A DNA stretch of 64,000 nucleotides from Fusibacter bizertensis (lineage in GTDB: Bacteria > Bacillota > Clostridia > Peptostreptococcales > Acidaminobacteraceae), in the NCBI RefSeq assembly GCF_029914245.1, contig NZ_JARYZI010000004.1, forward strand, positions 124,001 through 188,000, given 5' to 3'. A program made the position numbers and the translations under genes. Below are positions 43,291 through 51,857 of this stretch, piece by piece; the first letter of the stretch is position 1; every line of letters starts with the position of its first letter. The notes under the pieces were generated by a model. It did not search any database. It was not told where the DNA came from and saw only the letters and a list, made by a program, of their open reading frames with translations.

Positions 43291-43716
43291 ATGGATCAGT
43301 TAAAACAAAAAGCAAACAAAAGAATTATCTTATTGCTAATCATCGCTGCAGTACTTTCACTTTCTTACTTTATAATTACAAAACAGTCCCTTGCATCCGC
43401 ATCTATGGGTTTTATCACCGGATTATACATCTCACTACTTGGCATATGTGTCGCTTTAATAAGTAAAACCGCATTATCAATGAGATCAAAAGAAGCATTA
43501 AAAACACATTTTATCAAAGAGTCAGATGAACGAAAAATACTAATTTTACAAAAAACAAGTCGTACAGCTATGCTTATTTATGCGTTATCACTTGGTATTG
43601 CAACATGTATATCATTTTTCATTAACGACTTGGTTTTTTATACACTATTTGCTACTATGCTTTATATGGCAATTGTGAAAGTCGCACTTAAGTTATTTTA
43701 TACGCATAGATATTAA
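43291..43716 (+). CDS. Four-helix membrane protein of unknown function
   Basis: 141 residues from the ATG with GGAGG seven bases upstream, overlapping the end of the HTH gene's ribosome-binding region. Four hydrophobic helices in two pairs (about 12-30, 38-58, 87-107, 112-130) are separated by a charged cytoplasmic loop with HFIKESDERKILILQKT. A similar ESDER loop is seen in small HTH-linked membrane proteins of Firmicutes. Function unknown; it may modulate the activity of the adjacent HTH protein. Confidence 0.8.
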   Translation: MDQLKQKANKRIILLLIIAAVLSLSYFIITKQSLASASMGFITGLYISLLGICVALISKTALSMRSKEALKTHFIKESDERKILILQKTSRTAMLIYALSLGIATCISFFINDLVFYTLFATMLYMAIVKVALKLFYTHRY

Positions 43717-43729
43717 ATGGAGGTTAATT

Positions 43730-43951
43730 ATGAAAAGAAACAAACATCTCAATGGATTTTATTATGTCGGTATCGTCGCTTTAATCGTTACATTAACACT
43801 AAGTGAGTTTTTTAGTATACCAGATGCAATAAGAGGTTTCGGTATGGGATTTAGCATCTCCATGCTCCTTTATAGCATCTTTGTTCAAACGAGTTCATAT
43901 CAAAAATTTAAAACATTTAAAAGAGGACTTTTTAACAAACAAAGCAATTAA
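43730..43951 (+). CDS. Small two-helix membrane protein
   Basis: 73 residues with GGAGG six bases before the start. Two hydrophobic stretches (YYVGIVALIVTLTL and GFGMGFSISMLLYSIFV) and a basic C-terminus (FKTFKRGLFNK). Third gene of the HTH cassette. Function unknown. It ends 2 bases from the convergent HTH-TPR regulator gene, with no clear terminator in between. Confidence 0.75.
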   Translation: MKRNKHLNGFYYVGIVALIVTLTLSEFFSIPDAIRGFGMGFSISMLLYSIFVQTSSYQKFKTFKRGLFNKQSN

Positions 43952-43953
43952 AA

Positions 43954-45180
43954 TTAAGGCATGTTCGTTAATTCAAGTGCTTCTTTATAACGTCTCTTGT
44001 TTTTATATAACCTGATAAGCATTGATTTTAGGTGTTTAGCAAGTTCATAGTTTAGTTTTTCATAACGATCAAACATCATCTTAAGAATCAGTTCATTTTC
44101 TATGATTTTCTCAGACCATAAGATCGGTTCTGGATGCTCTAAAAGGTCAACAAATGGTTCATAGTGTGGTGAGTCCTCTTTTTTGAAAAATGGCAGTAAT
44201 TCAGATACACTCATAGAATTTTCCATCTCAAGATTTGCAAAAAAAGAAGTCATAATAACTGGAATCGTAAATTCATTTAAAACACCTATTTCAGCAACAG
44301 TGATGTTAGAACTTGCAAAATCGAAATCACCCAATTTAAACATTCCCCATTTGATATTGCTCTTAAAAGCAATTTCATACTGAGATGACTGAAGTTTCTG
44401 AGATAATTTTAACCCTTTTTTCAAATAGCTAATGCCATCTTCGTAATTATTCGCACGGAAATGTGTTAATCCCAGCATCTCATATGTCCCAATAATACTC
44501 AGTAGATTAGCCTCTGAAACATATAATTCAAGGGCTCTAGTAAACATCTCAAACGCTTTTATGTAGCTCCCTAGTTCAAGATGAACATAACCAAGCCAGT
44601 AAAACAAATGCCCATTGGTGTCAAACTGATGGGCTTTTACGAGCAACTCATATGCACCGTTATAATCTCTATATACTTTTGCATGATCAATCCCATAATA
44701 GAGATAATACTTAAACCGCTGATCAGCACTCATTAAACTCTCCACTGATTCAAGTAATGATCGCGTTGCTTCAAAAACATGACGGTCCTTGTTTGTACAA
44801 TAAAAAGCTAGGCAAACAATATAATAATCAATGATCAAAGGTGAATGTCTATAAGCCTCTGATTGTTTTTCAATTTCTTCAAAAATTTGCTTTGAATTTG
44901 AAAATTCGTTGAACATAAGTTCCTCTAAAAAATGTGTCAAAAGCTGCTGACCTTGTCTGAGAAAATCTTCTGAATCGTTATAATGGATCGCCAAAGCTTC
45001 AAACAACTCTGAGATTACTTGTTCAGAGGGAATAATTTCAGCATTTTCAATTCTGCTTAGATATGAACTCACACAAATTCCATCAGAAAGCGCCTTTTGA
45101 CTCATATTCTGGTGATGACGATTCATTTTGATAATTGAGCCTAGAATTTTTCCATTGGTTCTATTTATTATTTTCTTCAT
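43954..45180 (-). CDS. HTH-TPR transcriptional regulator (Rgg/PlcR-like architecture)
   Basis: 408 residues. N-terminal HTH (about 8-65; GSIIKMNRHHQNMSQKALSDGICVSSYLSRIENAEIIPSEQ), then an all-helical region with tetratricopeptide-like repeats (YWLGYVHLELGSYIKAFEMFTRALELY, YEMLGLTHFRANNYEDGISYLKKGLKLSQKL). This is the layout of RRNPP regulators, which bind imported signalling peptides, and also of non-peptide TPR activators. I found no clear small secreted-peptide gene beside it. AGAGGA precedes the start. The upstream region holds a triple terminator belonging to malQ. Confidence 0.82.
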   Translation of the reverse strand: MKKIINRTNGKILGSIIKMNRHHQNMSQKALSDGICVSSYLSRIENAEIIPSEQVISELFEALAIHYNDSEDFLRQGQQLLTHFLEELMFNEFSNSKQIFEEIEKQSEAYRHSPLIIDYYIVCLAFYCTNKDRHVFEATRSLLESVESLMSADQRFKYYLYYGIDHAKVYRDYNGAYELLVKAHQFDTNGHLFYWLGYVHLELGSYIKAFEMFTRALELYVSEANLLSIIGTYEMLGLTHFRANNYEDGISYLKKGLKLSQKLQSSQYEIAFKSNIKWGMFKLGDFDFASSNITVAEIGVLNEFTIPVIMTSFFANLEMENSMSVSELLPFFKKEDSPHYEPFVDLLEHPEPILWSEKIIENELILKMMFDRYEKLNYELAKHLKSMLIRLYKNKRRYKEALELTNMP

Positions 45181-45223
45181 GGTTAGTCCTCTTTTTCCCT
45201 ATCAATTGCAACTTTCGAAAATA

Positions 45224-45400
45224 GTGACTTAATAAAAATCTTCGGGCGTCGAGCCCTCTGATTCTGTCACAAAGTTATTGTGACTTAATAAAAATCTTCG
45301 GGCGTCAAGCCCTCTGATTCTGTCACAAAGTTATTGTGACTTAATAAAAATATAACCAAGGACATTCGCCCTCAGTTATATTGATGCATACATATATGTC
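45224..45400 (-). repeat. 56-bp tandem repeat forming a triple terminator after malQ
   Basis: GTGACTTAATAAAAAT begins at 45224, 45280 and 45336, so the unit is 56 bp with two full copies and a third partial. On the minus strand each full unit contains two hairpins, GTCACAA-TAACT-TTGTGAC and AATC-AGA-GGGC-loop-GCCC-GAA-GATT, followed by TTTTTATT. The third, non-repeated hairpin (ATAACTGAGGG / CCTTGGTTAT, about 45353-45380) also ends in TTTTTATT. So three terminators stand in series downstream of malQ. The loops of the full copies differ by one base. Confidence 0.75.
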
Positions 45401-45416
45401 CGTTAGCATTATTGCC

Positions 45417-46898
45417 TTATAGACGTCCGTAAAGTTTTGTAATGTGTTTCATTTTCTTTGCCAGTGCTGGAGATAAATCATGTTTAGATATTCTCCAGAC
45501 CCAATTGCCTCCAAGTGTAGATGGGAAATTCATACGCGCTTTGTTGTCAAGGCCTAAAAAGTCCTGCATCTGAGCAATTGCAAGATAAGCAGTTGAGCTC
45601 CAAACACCTCTGATAAAGCCCCAATGGTAACCTTCACCTCTATCAAGTTTTAGATAATCTATCGCAAAATCCCGATCTGTCTTTGCAACGTTATCCATCC
45701 ACCCTACGATAGTTTCATTGTCATGTGTACCTGTATAAGCTAGGAAATTCTCTGTATAGTTATGCGGTAAGTAGTCACTTTCTTCTCTTGCATCAAAGGC
45801 AAATTGCAAAATCTTCATGCCAGGGAAGCCTGTGAATTCTCTAAGTTCTATGACACCTTCTGTTAGATAGCCTAAGTCTTCTGCAATAATATTGACATCA
45901 CCGAGCGCCTCTTTAATAGCTACAAACAATGCTTTTCCTGGTCCTTGCGTCCATTGACCATTTTCTGCAGTTGGGTCGCCATATGGAATTTCCCAATAGG
46001 CTTCAAACCCTCTAAAATGATCGATTCTTATTGTATCAAACATCTTTAAACTATACTCAATACGTGTAATCCACCACGCATAGTTTTGTTCCGCCATATA
46101 CTCCCAGTTGTAGATTGGATTTCCCCATAACTGCCCTGTTGCTGAAAAAGCATCAGGAGGACATCCCGCAACACTGATAGGTTTTGTATTTTTTCCCAAC
46201 TTGAAAAGTTTCGGATTTGACCATACATCAGCACTATCCTCAGCAACATATATTGGCAAATCGCCAATTATACTGATGCCTTTATTGGCAGCAACAGATT
46301 TAAGTGCGTACCATTGTTTGAAAAAGAAATATTGTGTAAACACCCAAAAGAAAATCTCGTTTTTATGTGAAACTTTAAAAGCTTCTACTTTAGGTGTCTT
46401 ACTATGTTCAAAACCTTTTTCCCACTCGATCCACGATTTATTGTCGTTATTGGCTTTTATCGCCATATAAAGCGCAAAATCTTCTAGCCAAAGTTTCTCA
46501 CTATCGTAAAATTTCTCGAGTTCATATGCTAACTTAATTTTAGAATTCTCATATGCGACTCTCAGCAGAGGCATTTTGTTATAATAAAGTTTTTCATAAT
46601 CAATTTTATGTTTGTTTTTACCAAAATCAGCTTTATCTACTACTTTTTTATCAAGATAACCCATATCTATCAGTTCATTAAGATCTATAAAGTACGGATT
46701 TCCCGCGAAAGCAGAGAATGATTGATAAGGTGAATCACCATATCCTGTTATGCCAATCGGTAAAATTTGCCAGTTTTTTTGACCTGAACTTTCTAGGAAA
46801 TCCAAAAAATCATATGCTCCCTTGCCAAAATCTCCAATACCAAAATCGCCTGGTAACGACGAAATATGCAATAGCACACCGCTACTTCTCTTTTTCAT
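45417..46898 (-). CDS. malQ: 4-alpha-glucanotransferase
   Basis: 493 residues, GH77. Motifs: SSGVLLHISSLPGDFGIGDFG at the start, YQSFSAFAGNPYFIDL, IRIDHFRGFEAYWEIP (nucleophile Asp), IIAEDLGYLTEGV (acid/base Glu) and FAYTGTHDNETIVGW-type third region. It transfers glucan segments between maltodextrins, in the cytoplasm. It is transcribed divergently from the lipoprotein amylase gene from a consensus promoter whose start point is covered by a LacI-type operator. Confidence 0.96.
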   Translation of the reverse strand: MKKRSSGVLLHISSLPGDFGIGDFGKGAYDFLDFLESSGQKNWQILPIGITGYGDSPYQSFSAFAGNPYFIDLNELIDMGYLDKKVVDKADFGKNKHKIDYEKLYYNKMPLLRVAYENSKIKLAYELEKFYDSEKLWLEDFALYMAIKANNDNKSWIEWEKGFEHSKTPKVEAFKVSHKNEIFFWVFTQYFFFKQWYALKSVAANKGISIIGDLPIYVAEDSADVWSNPKLFKLGKNTKPISVAGCPPDAFSATGQLWGNPIYNWEYMAEQNYAWWITRIEYSLKMFDTIRIDHFRGFEAYWEIPYGDPTAENGQWTQGPGKALFVAIKEALGDVNIIAEDLGYLTEGVIELREFTGFPGMKILQFAFDAREESDYLPHNYTENFLAYTGTHDNETIVGWMDNVAKTDRDFAIDYLKLDRGEGYHWGFIRGVWSSTAYLAIAQMQDFLGLDNKARMNFPSTLGGNWVWRISKHDLSPALAKKMKHITKLYGRL

Positions 46899-47051
46899 AT
46901 TCTCCCTCTTTTCATAAGAAACTCGACTTAAATAAACGCTACTTTATGTTATATTCATGGTGTAGAAAAACGTATTCAACCATCATTTTATTGTTAATAT
47001 AGACGTTAAAAGTTCACTGAACTATTCAATCAAAACAGTTGAAATCAATAT

Positions 47052-47101
47052 TGCAACCGTTTGCACAATTTCATTATATTAACTTTTATTACCCTTGTCA
47101 A
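47052..47101 (-). promoter_or_regulatory. Consensus promoter of malQ with LacI-type operator at the start point
   Basis: Minus strand TTGACA (47096-47101), 17-bp spacer, TATAAT (47073-47078), a full consensus. The predicted start near 47066 adjoins the dyad TGCAACCGTTTGCA (47052-47065), which fits the LacI/GalR pattern TGCAAnCGnTTGCA. Repressor binding there would block transcription; carbon-source induction is the likely control. Confidence 0.85.
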
Positions 47102-47124
47102 TAAGGTGTACTATTTATTTTGTA

Positions 47125-47213
47125 TTGAATTATGCACATAAATACCCTAAAATATTAAATAAATGCACCCTCTTATAGGTGTTTTTTTCTCATTCATTAT
47201 GCAATCGGTTGCA
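47125..47213 (+). promoter_or_regulatory. Promoter of the amylase gene with a second LacI-type operator
   Basis: TTGAAT (47125-47130), 17-bp spacer, TAAAAT (47148-47153). A second dyad TGCAATCGGTTGCA (47200-47213) lies about 40 bases after the predicted start and 35 before the start codon. It shares TGCAAnCGnTTGCA with the malQ operator 148 bp away, a spacing that would allow a loop. This 350-base divergent region holds no gene. Confidence 0.7.
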
Positions 47214-47248
47214 TCAATTGCTTTTTATATTAAAAATTGGAGGTTTCA

Positions 47249-48787
47249 ATGTCAAAGTTTCAGAAAATAAGGGCAAATAGTAATTTGAAATATCGTATGA
47301 CTGTCATAATGCTTTTTGTATTGATGGTTATTGCACTTACCGTTGGCTGTGCACCTAAGGCGATAAGTAATCTCGAAGAAACTGATAACTCGCAGGAGTT
47401 GACCAATTCTCAAACCACAACATCAGAACCTACTACTGAGGCTACACTATCAACGCCTTATCCGGAAACGCGTATTACAAAAGAGGACATTATCTATTTT
47501 ATTATGGTAGATAGATTTGCTGATAGCGATCCTTCTGATAACCTACCTGATGTTGACAAAGAGAATATGCGTGCCTATCAAGGCGGTGACTTGCAGGGAA
47601 TTATCGAAAAACTAGATTATATTAAAGATTTAGGTGCAACTGCAATTTGGCTCACACCAATTATGGAAAATGGCCCTAATGGTTACCATGGTTATTGGAT
47701 CTATGATTTCTATAAAGTAGACCCACACTTTGGAGATATTGATGTTTTTAAAGAATTAGTCGCTAAAGCACATGAAAAAGGAATTAAAGTCATACTTGAT
47801 TATATCGTTAACCATACTGGCTATGATTCACCATGGCTTACTGATCCCGACAAAAAAGATTGGTTTCATGATAACATCACGATTAGCAACTGGAAAGATA
47901 AAACTGAAGTAGAAAACGGATGGCTTGCAGGACTTCCTGATTTGGATCAATCCAATCCTGAAGTATCATCTTATTTCATTGAAAATGCACTTTGGTGGAT
48001 TGAGGAGACCGGTATAGATGGATTCAGACTTGATACAGTGCGCCATGTACCTCATACTTTTTGGCAATCTTTCTCCACCGCTATAAAAGCTAAATATCCT
48101 GATTTTTTCTTAATGGGTGAAGTGTGGGATGAAAATCCTAAAACACTGGAGTCTTACCACCAAGATGGTATAGACAGCATCACAAATTACTCACTCTTCA
48201 ATGGTATTGAAAACGGTTTCAATTCCTTGGCAAATATGTTTTCACTGGCTAATGCACTTGATAAAGAAAAAGCATTTACACATCCCGAGCTAAATGCCAT
48301 CTTTATAGATAATCATGACAATTCCAGATTTATGAGTTTAAATCCTAGGATGTCTGCCGAGTACACTAAGCAAGCATTAACGTTTCTCTACTCATATCCT
48401 GCAATCCCTGTTGTATACTATGGTACAGAGCTTGGAATGGCTGGTGGTTATGATCCTGAAAACAGACGCTTCATGGCTTGGGATACTACTCAAAACAATG
48501 AACTACTGACTTTTACTCAGACACTTGCAGAAATAAGAAAAACTTATATGGAAGAGTTTAATAAGATCTTTCATGATAAAGGGTCTATCGCCTATGAAAT
48601 AGCCAAAGGTGAAGACAAGATGTTGATCATTATCAACTCACTTGAAAAAGACAAAGAGATCTCATTTGATTTTGCAGCACAATCGCTAACAGACTATGTT
48701 ACAGGAGAACTAGTCGGTGACTTCGACGGACAAACACTGAGTATTACACTTCCACCTGTATCAATTAAGTTTTTAATCGTAAAATAG
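47249..48787 (+). CDS. Alpha-amylase family lipoprotein (GH13)
   Basis: 512 residues from the ATG five bases after GGAGG. The lipoprotein signal has a lipobox LTVGC (Cys near residue 35), then a Thr/Ser-rich linker, then a GH13 barrel: IIYFIMVDRFADSDPSDN, GYHGYWIYDFYKVDPHFG, ILDYIVNHTG, DGFRLDTVRHVPH (nucleophile Asp), LMGEVWDE (acid/base Glu) and FIDNHDNSRF. It should be tethered outside the cell membrane and cut starch or maltodextrin for uptake. No sugar importer is present in the window. A strong bidirectional terminator follows. Confidence 0.94.
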   Translation: MSKFQKIRANSNLKYRMTVIMLFVLMVIALTVGCAPKAISNLEETDNSQELTNSQTTTSEPTTEATLSTPYPETRITKEDIIYFIMVDRFADSDPSDNLPDVDKENMRAYQGGDLQGIIEKLDYIKDLGATAIWLTPIMENGPNGYHGYWIYDFYKVDPHFGDIDVFKELVAKAHEKGIKVILDYIVNHTGYDSPWLTDPDKKDWFHDNITISNWKDKTEVENGWLAGLPDLDQSNPEVSSYFIENALWWIEETGIDGFRLDTVRHVPHTFWQSFSTAIKAKYPDFFLMGEVWDENPKTLESYHQDGIDSITNYSLFNGIENGFNSLANMFSLANALDKEKAFTHPELNAIFIDNHDNSRFMSLNPRMSAEYTKQALTFLYSYPAIPVVYYGTELGMAGGYDPENRRFMAWDTTQNNELLTFTQTLAEIRKTYMEEFNKIFHDKGSIAYEIAKGEDKMLIIINSLEKDKEISFDFAAQSLTDYVTGELVGDFDGQTLSITLPPVSIKFLIVK

Positions 48788-48833
48788 TAGCATTCACTTC
48801 AAAATTTATTATAACCAAAATACATCTTTTACT

Positions 48834-48885
48834 AAAAAAACCGTGGATAAATTTCTTTTTAAAGAAACTTATCCACGGTTTTTTT
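48834..48885. terminator. Bidirectional terminator after the amylase gene
   Basis: Long stem (AAAAAAACCGTGGATAA pairs with its complement, and the inner TTTCTTT/AAAGAAA also pairs) with T and A runs at its ends. Confidence 0.9.
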
Positions 48886-48894
48886 AACTTCACC

Positions 48895-49734
48895 TCATAA
48901 CGCACAAACTAATTTAGAGATAAGTTCATTCGCACTTTCTCCAAGGTATTCAGCAAGATTATAACTAATTTTCACAGGGATATCATTACCATAATCATAT
49001 GATTCAATTTGATCCACCACATTTTTGCAAATAGCTTCTGCCATAGTATTCGGGACTTTTTTATAAGCGACGAGAAAACAATCTACACTATATCGTCCTA
49101 GTAAATCACCCTCATTTAAACTTTTCCCAATAATATCTGAAGCACGTACCAAAACATGATCAGTAATCATACGTCCTTCTTGATCATTGAGTTCAAAGAA
49201 GTTTTTTATACAAATCAGTGCCACCGATAAAAATTCAATATCTCCTCTTTTTAGTTCAATTAATGCTTTTAATTGCATTATGGTTTCGCTTTTGCTAAGT
49301 AGGTGTGTTAAAGGATCTCTCAATTCAAATTCATCAGTATTTTGTAAAGCGTGCTCGTGTTCTATTGTCAGTCTATCCTCTATCACTTTTGATTCAGTAA
49401 TATCGATCGTTTCACCTATAGCACGTTTACTATTAGCTTCACCTTTTTCTTTAATAAGATGGCAACTATCATGAAACCATCTCAGTCCTCCTAGTACTGT
49501 TCTAATACGATATGTAACTTCAAACGCGTCAATCTCTCCCTGAATTAGATTTAATATCAAATCCTGAACTCTAGGCAAATCTTCTACATAAATGCGCTGT
49601 AAAAAAAAGTCAAGTGTGTCGGGTAACAACATCTTATTTTTCTCGATACCTAGTACTTTCAATCTGTTTTCTGTTTCATCAAATGTCAGATTTTCCAAGT
49701 CTAATATCCAAGAACCTAAACTTATGCCTTGCAT
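48895..49734 (-). CDS. PAS protein with a degenerate GGDEF domain
   Basis: 279 residues. The N-terminal PAS_3-like domain (about 1-115; LGSWILDLENLTFDE, FEVTYRIRTVLGGLRWFHDSC, GETIDITE) is followed by a GGDEF-fold region (RDPLTHLLSKSETIMQLKAL). At the signature position the sequence is GRYSVDCFLVAY, with no GGDEF motif at all, and the C-terminal part is short. It is unlikely to make c-di-GMP and may be a sensor or an allosteric domain. GGAGG precedes the start. It is monocistronic between the amylase and debranching enzyme genes, a possible link to carbohydrate sensing, but only by position. Confidence 0.8.
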   Translation of the reverse strand: MQGISLGSWILDLENLTFDETENRLKVLGIEKNKMLLPDTLDFFLQRIYVEDLPRVQDLILNLIQGEIDAFEVTYRIRTVLGGLRWFHDSCHLIKEKGEANSKRAIGETIDITESKVIEDRLTIEHEHALQNTDEFELRDPLTHLLSKSETIMQLKALIELKRGDIEFLSVALICIKNFFELNDQEGRMITDHVLVRASDIIGKSLNEGDLLGRYSVDCFLVAYKKVPNTMAEAICKNVVDQIESYDYGNDIPVKISYNLAEYLGESANELISKLVCAL

Positions 49735-49834
49735 TTTAGCCTCCTTAATGATGATGACAAATAAACGTCACTATATACAATATTATACCTTATTATGTCT
49801 TTGAATCATACAAATCAAGTTGTAAATAAATGAA

Positions 49835-49879
49835 AAGCACTAAACAAATAATGAGCTTTACCCATACCGCTTAGTGCTT
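49835..49879 (-). terminator. Terminator after the debranching enzyme gene
   Basis: Stem AAGCACTAA / TTAGTGCTT with a long loop, followed by TTCATTTATTT on the minus strand. Confidence 0.6.
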
Positions 49880-49907
49880 CATCGATTTATATGAAGAACA
49901 TATATTT

Positions 49908-51845
49908 TTATTTCTTGTAAACCATCTTCCAGATTCTTATAGCTTCAGCAACTGACCAAGCTTGAGCAGAGCAACCTCTTTGTGCATGAGGTGCACCACC
50001 TTCAAAGATCTCCGATATGCTTCCATGGATTCCCTCGTCAAGATGTGTCATGAGCGTATCCAGTGAAGCCTTGACATACTGAAGGTCATGATAGGTTTTG
50101 AAATGTGCCTCTAAATAAGGTCCAATTAGCCATCCCCAAGCTGTGCCCCTGTGGTATGCACCATCTCTGCTCAGTAAATCTCCATCATAAGTTTTATGGA
50201 AATTCTCATCTTCTCGTCTTAATGTCAGCAAACCATATGGCATCTTAAAATGTTCTTGGACATAACCTACGACAGCTTTCCAATGTTTCTCATCAAGCAC
50301 TGCAAATGGTAAGCTCACTGCAAAAATCATATTGGGTCTCGGTATATCAATCGCATTTCCATCAATAATTAGATCATATAGATTTTGATCTTTTTCATTC
50401 CAAAATAGTGCATTAAATGATTTTTTAATCTTATTCATCAAATTACCAAAATCAATTTCTATGTTTTCAGATTTTACTCCCAGCAGTTGCGTAAACTCAT
50501 GCATAATAGCAATCGCGTTATACCAAAGTGCATTAATTTCGACTGCTTTTCCATGTCTAGGCGTAACAACCCAACCATTTACTTTAACATCCATCCATGT
50601 CAGTTGTGTTTCTTCGTTGCCACTACTTAAGAGACCATCATGGTCCATGTAGATGTCATTAATCGTACCTTGAATGTGATGATTAATAATACGCATCATT
50701 TGAGGATAGCATTTTTCAACTGCAGCTAAATCATTTGTCGTTTGGTAATAAGCATACATTGCATTGAAAAGCCAAAGTGTACCATCAGAAGTGTTGTACA
50801 TAGGCGGCTGACCTTCATCAGGAAAATTATTAGGAATAATCCCCATATGGGACATCTCTAGAAAACCTTCAATCATTTGAAGCGCTTCAGCAGATCGCCC
50901 TGTCTCAAGTGTTAAGCCCGGAATCGCAATCATTGTATCGCGTCCCCAATCAGTGAACCATGGATAACCTGCTATAATCGTCATTTTTCCAGTGGTTTTA
51001 CGGTAGACGATAAAATCATCTGCAGCTTGAACTAGACGTTTGAAAGGTTCAGAAGAAGCACCAGCTTCTCTTATGAGTTGTTGATACCTTTCCTTACGGT
51101 TTAAAAATACTGCGTCTGCACTTTCAAAATCATTTGTTATATTAACCAGAACATCAAGTTTGTTCTGTCCTGGTTCAAGGTCGACTATAAAACTTCCCAT
51201 TATCGCATGTCTTTCAATATCTGGATAGCCACGTTGTGTCTCTATAGGATAGTAACTTTCCTGTGAATAAATTCTATTTGGGTGATATGAAACCTTTTCA
51301 AGTCCATCGATTTTTAAAAAGACGCTTTTACCTGATGCACTAACTTCTAATACGTTTTCATTTTGATTATAAGCATCACTATATTCAGATATATCAGGCG
51401 TGATTGTATCATGGTGATCTCTAAAATTATAAAGTGGAACGATTTCAAATTTCACAGGTTTCTCAGAAGCAATCTGATATCTTACAGCAAGATGATTGCT
51501 ACCATATTTCATTGCAATCGTTCTCTCCACAGATATATGAGCTTCTTCAATTTGAAACCACTGTTCGATGATACCCTCGTGTGTGAAATTAATGAGATTT
51601 GTCTCCGTTTCCTTTTCACTGGGAACGTTTTCAAAAGTCAAAGGATAAACTTTTCCATCGATGGTAATTAACTCCTGTAATTTAGATATCAAATGCGTCC
51701 TCTCTATTGGAGGATTATAACTCACAGTATATAAACCGTGGTATTTACGGCAGTTAACTTGATCCAAGGTGCCAAAGCTATATCCACCAAGGCCGTTAGT
51801 CATAAGGTATTCATGGTTCATAATTTCTTGATTAGTTTTTTTCAT
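49908..51845 (-). CDS. Glycogen debranching enzyme, amylo-alpha-1,6-glucosidase type
   Basis: 645 residues. An N-terminal GDE_N domain (about 1-240; YLMTNGLGGYSFGTLDQVNCRKYHGLY) is followed by the (alpha/alpha)6 GDE_C domain (GYPWFTDWGRDTMIAIPGLTLETGR, SSGNEETQLTWMDVKVNGWVVTPRHGKAVEINALWYNA, RDGAYHRGTAWGWLIGPYLEAHF), which carries the glycosidase acid residues. It removes alpha-1,6-linked glucose from glycogen or limit dextrins, in the cytoplasm. It is 12 bases downstream of the inositol-phosphatase-like gene, hence cotranscribed with it. Confidence 0.93.
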   Translation of the reverse strand: MKKTNQEIMNHEYLMTNGLGGYSFGTLDQVNCRKYHGLYTVSYNPPIERTHLISKLQELITIDGKVYPLTFENVPSEKETETNLINFTHEGIIEQWFQIEEAHISVERTIAMKYGSNHLAVRYQIASEKPVKFEIVPLYNFRDHHDTITPDISEYSDAYNQNENVLEVSASGKSVFLKIDGLEKVSYHPNRIYSQESYYPIETQRGYPDIERHAIMGSFIVDLEPGQNKLDVLVNITNDFESADAVFLNRKERYQQLIREAGASSEPFKRLVQAADDFIVYRKTTGKMTIIAGYPWFTDWGRDTMIAIPGLTLETGRSAEALQMIEGFLEMSHMGIIPNNFPDEGQPPMYNTSDGTLWLFNAMYAYYQTTNDLAAVEKCYPQMMRIINHHIQGTINDIYMDHDGLLSSGNEETQLTWMDVKVNGWVVTPRHGKAVEINALWYNAIAIMHEFTQLLGVKSENIEIDFGNLMNKIKKSFNALFWNEKDQNLYDLIIDGNAIDIPRPNMIFAVSLPFAVLDEKHWKAVVGYVQEHFKMPYGLLTLRREDENFHKTYDGDLLSRDGAYHRGTAWGWLIGPYLEAHFKTYHDLQYVKASLDTLMTHLDEGIHGSISEIFEGGAPHAQRGCSAQAWSVAEAIRIWKMVYKK

Positions 51846-51857
51846 AAGCTGCTCCTT

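Noticed and set aside
45224-45352. 56-bp repeats considered as a CRISPR or mobile element
   Set aside because: There are no spacers or target-site duplications, and each unit contains a terminator hairpin following malQ.
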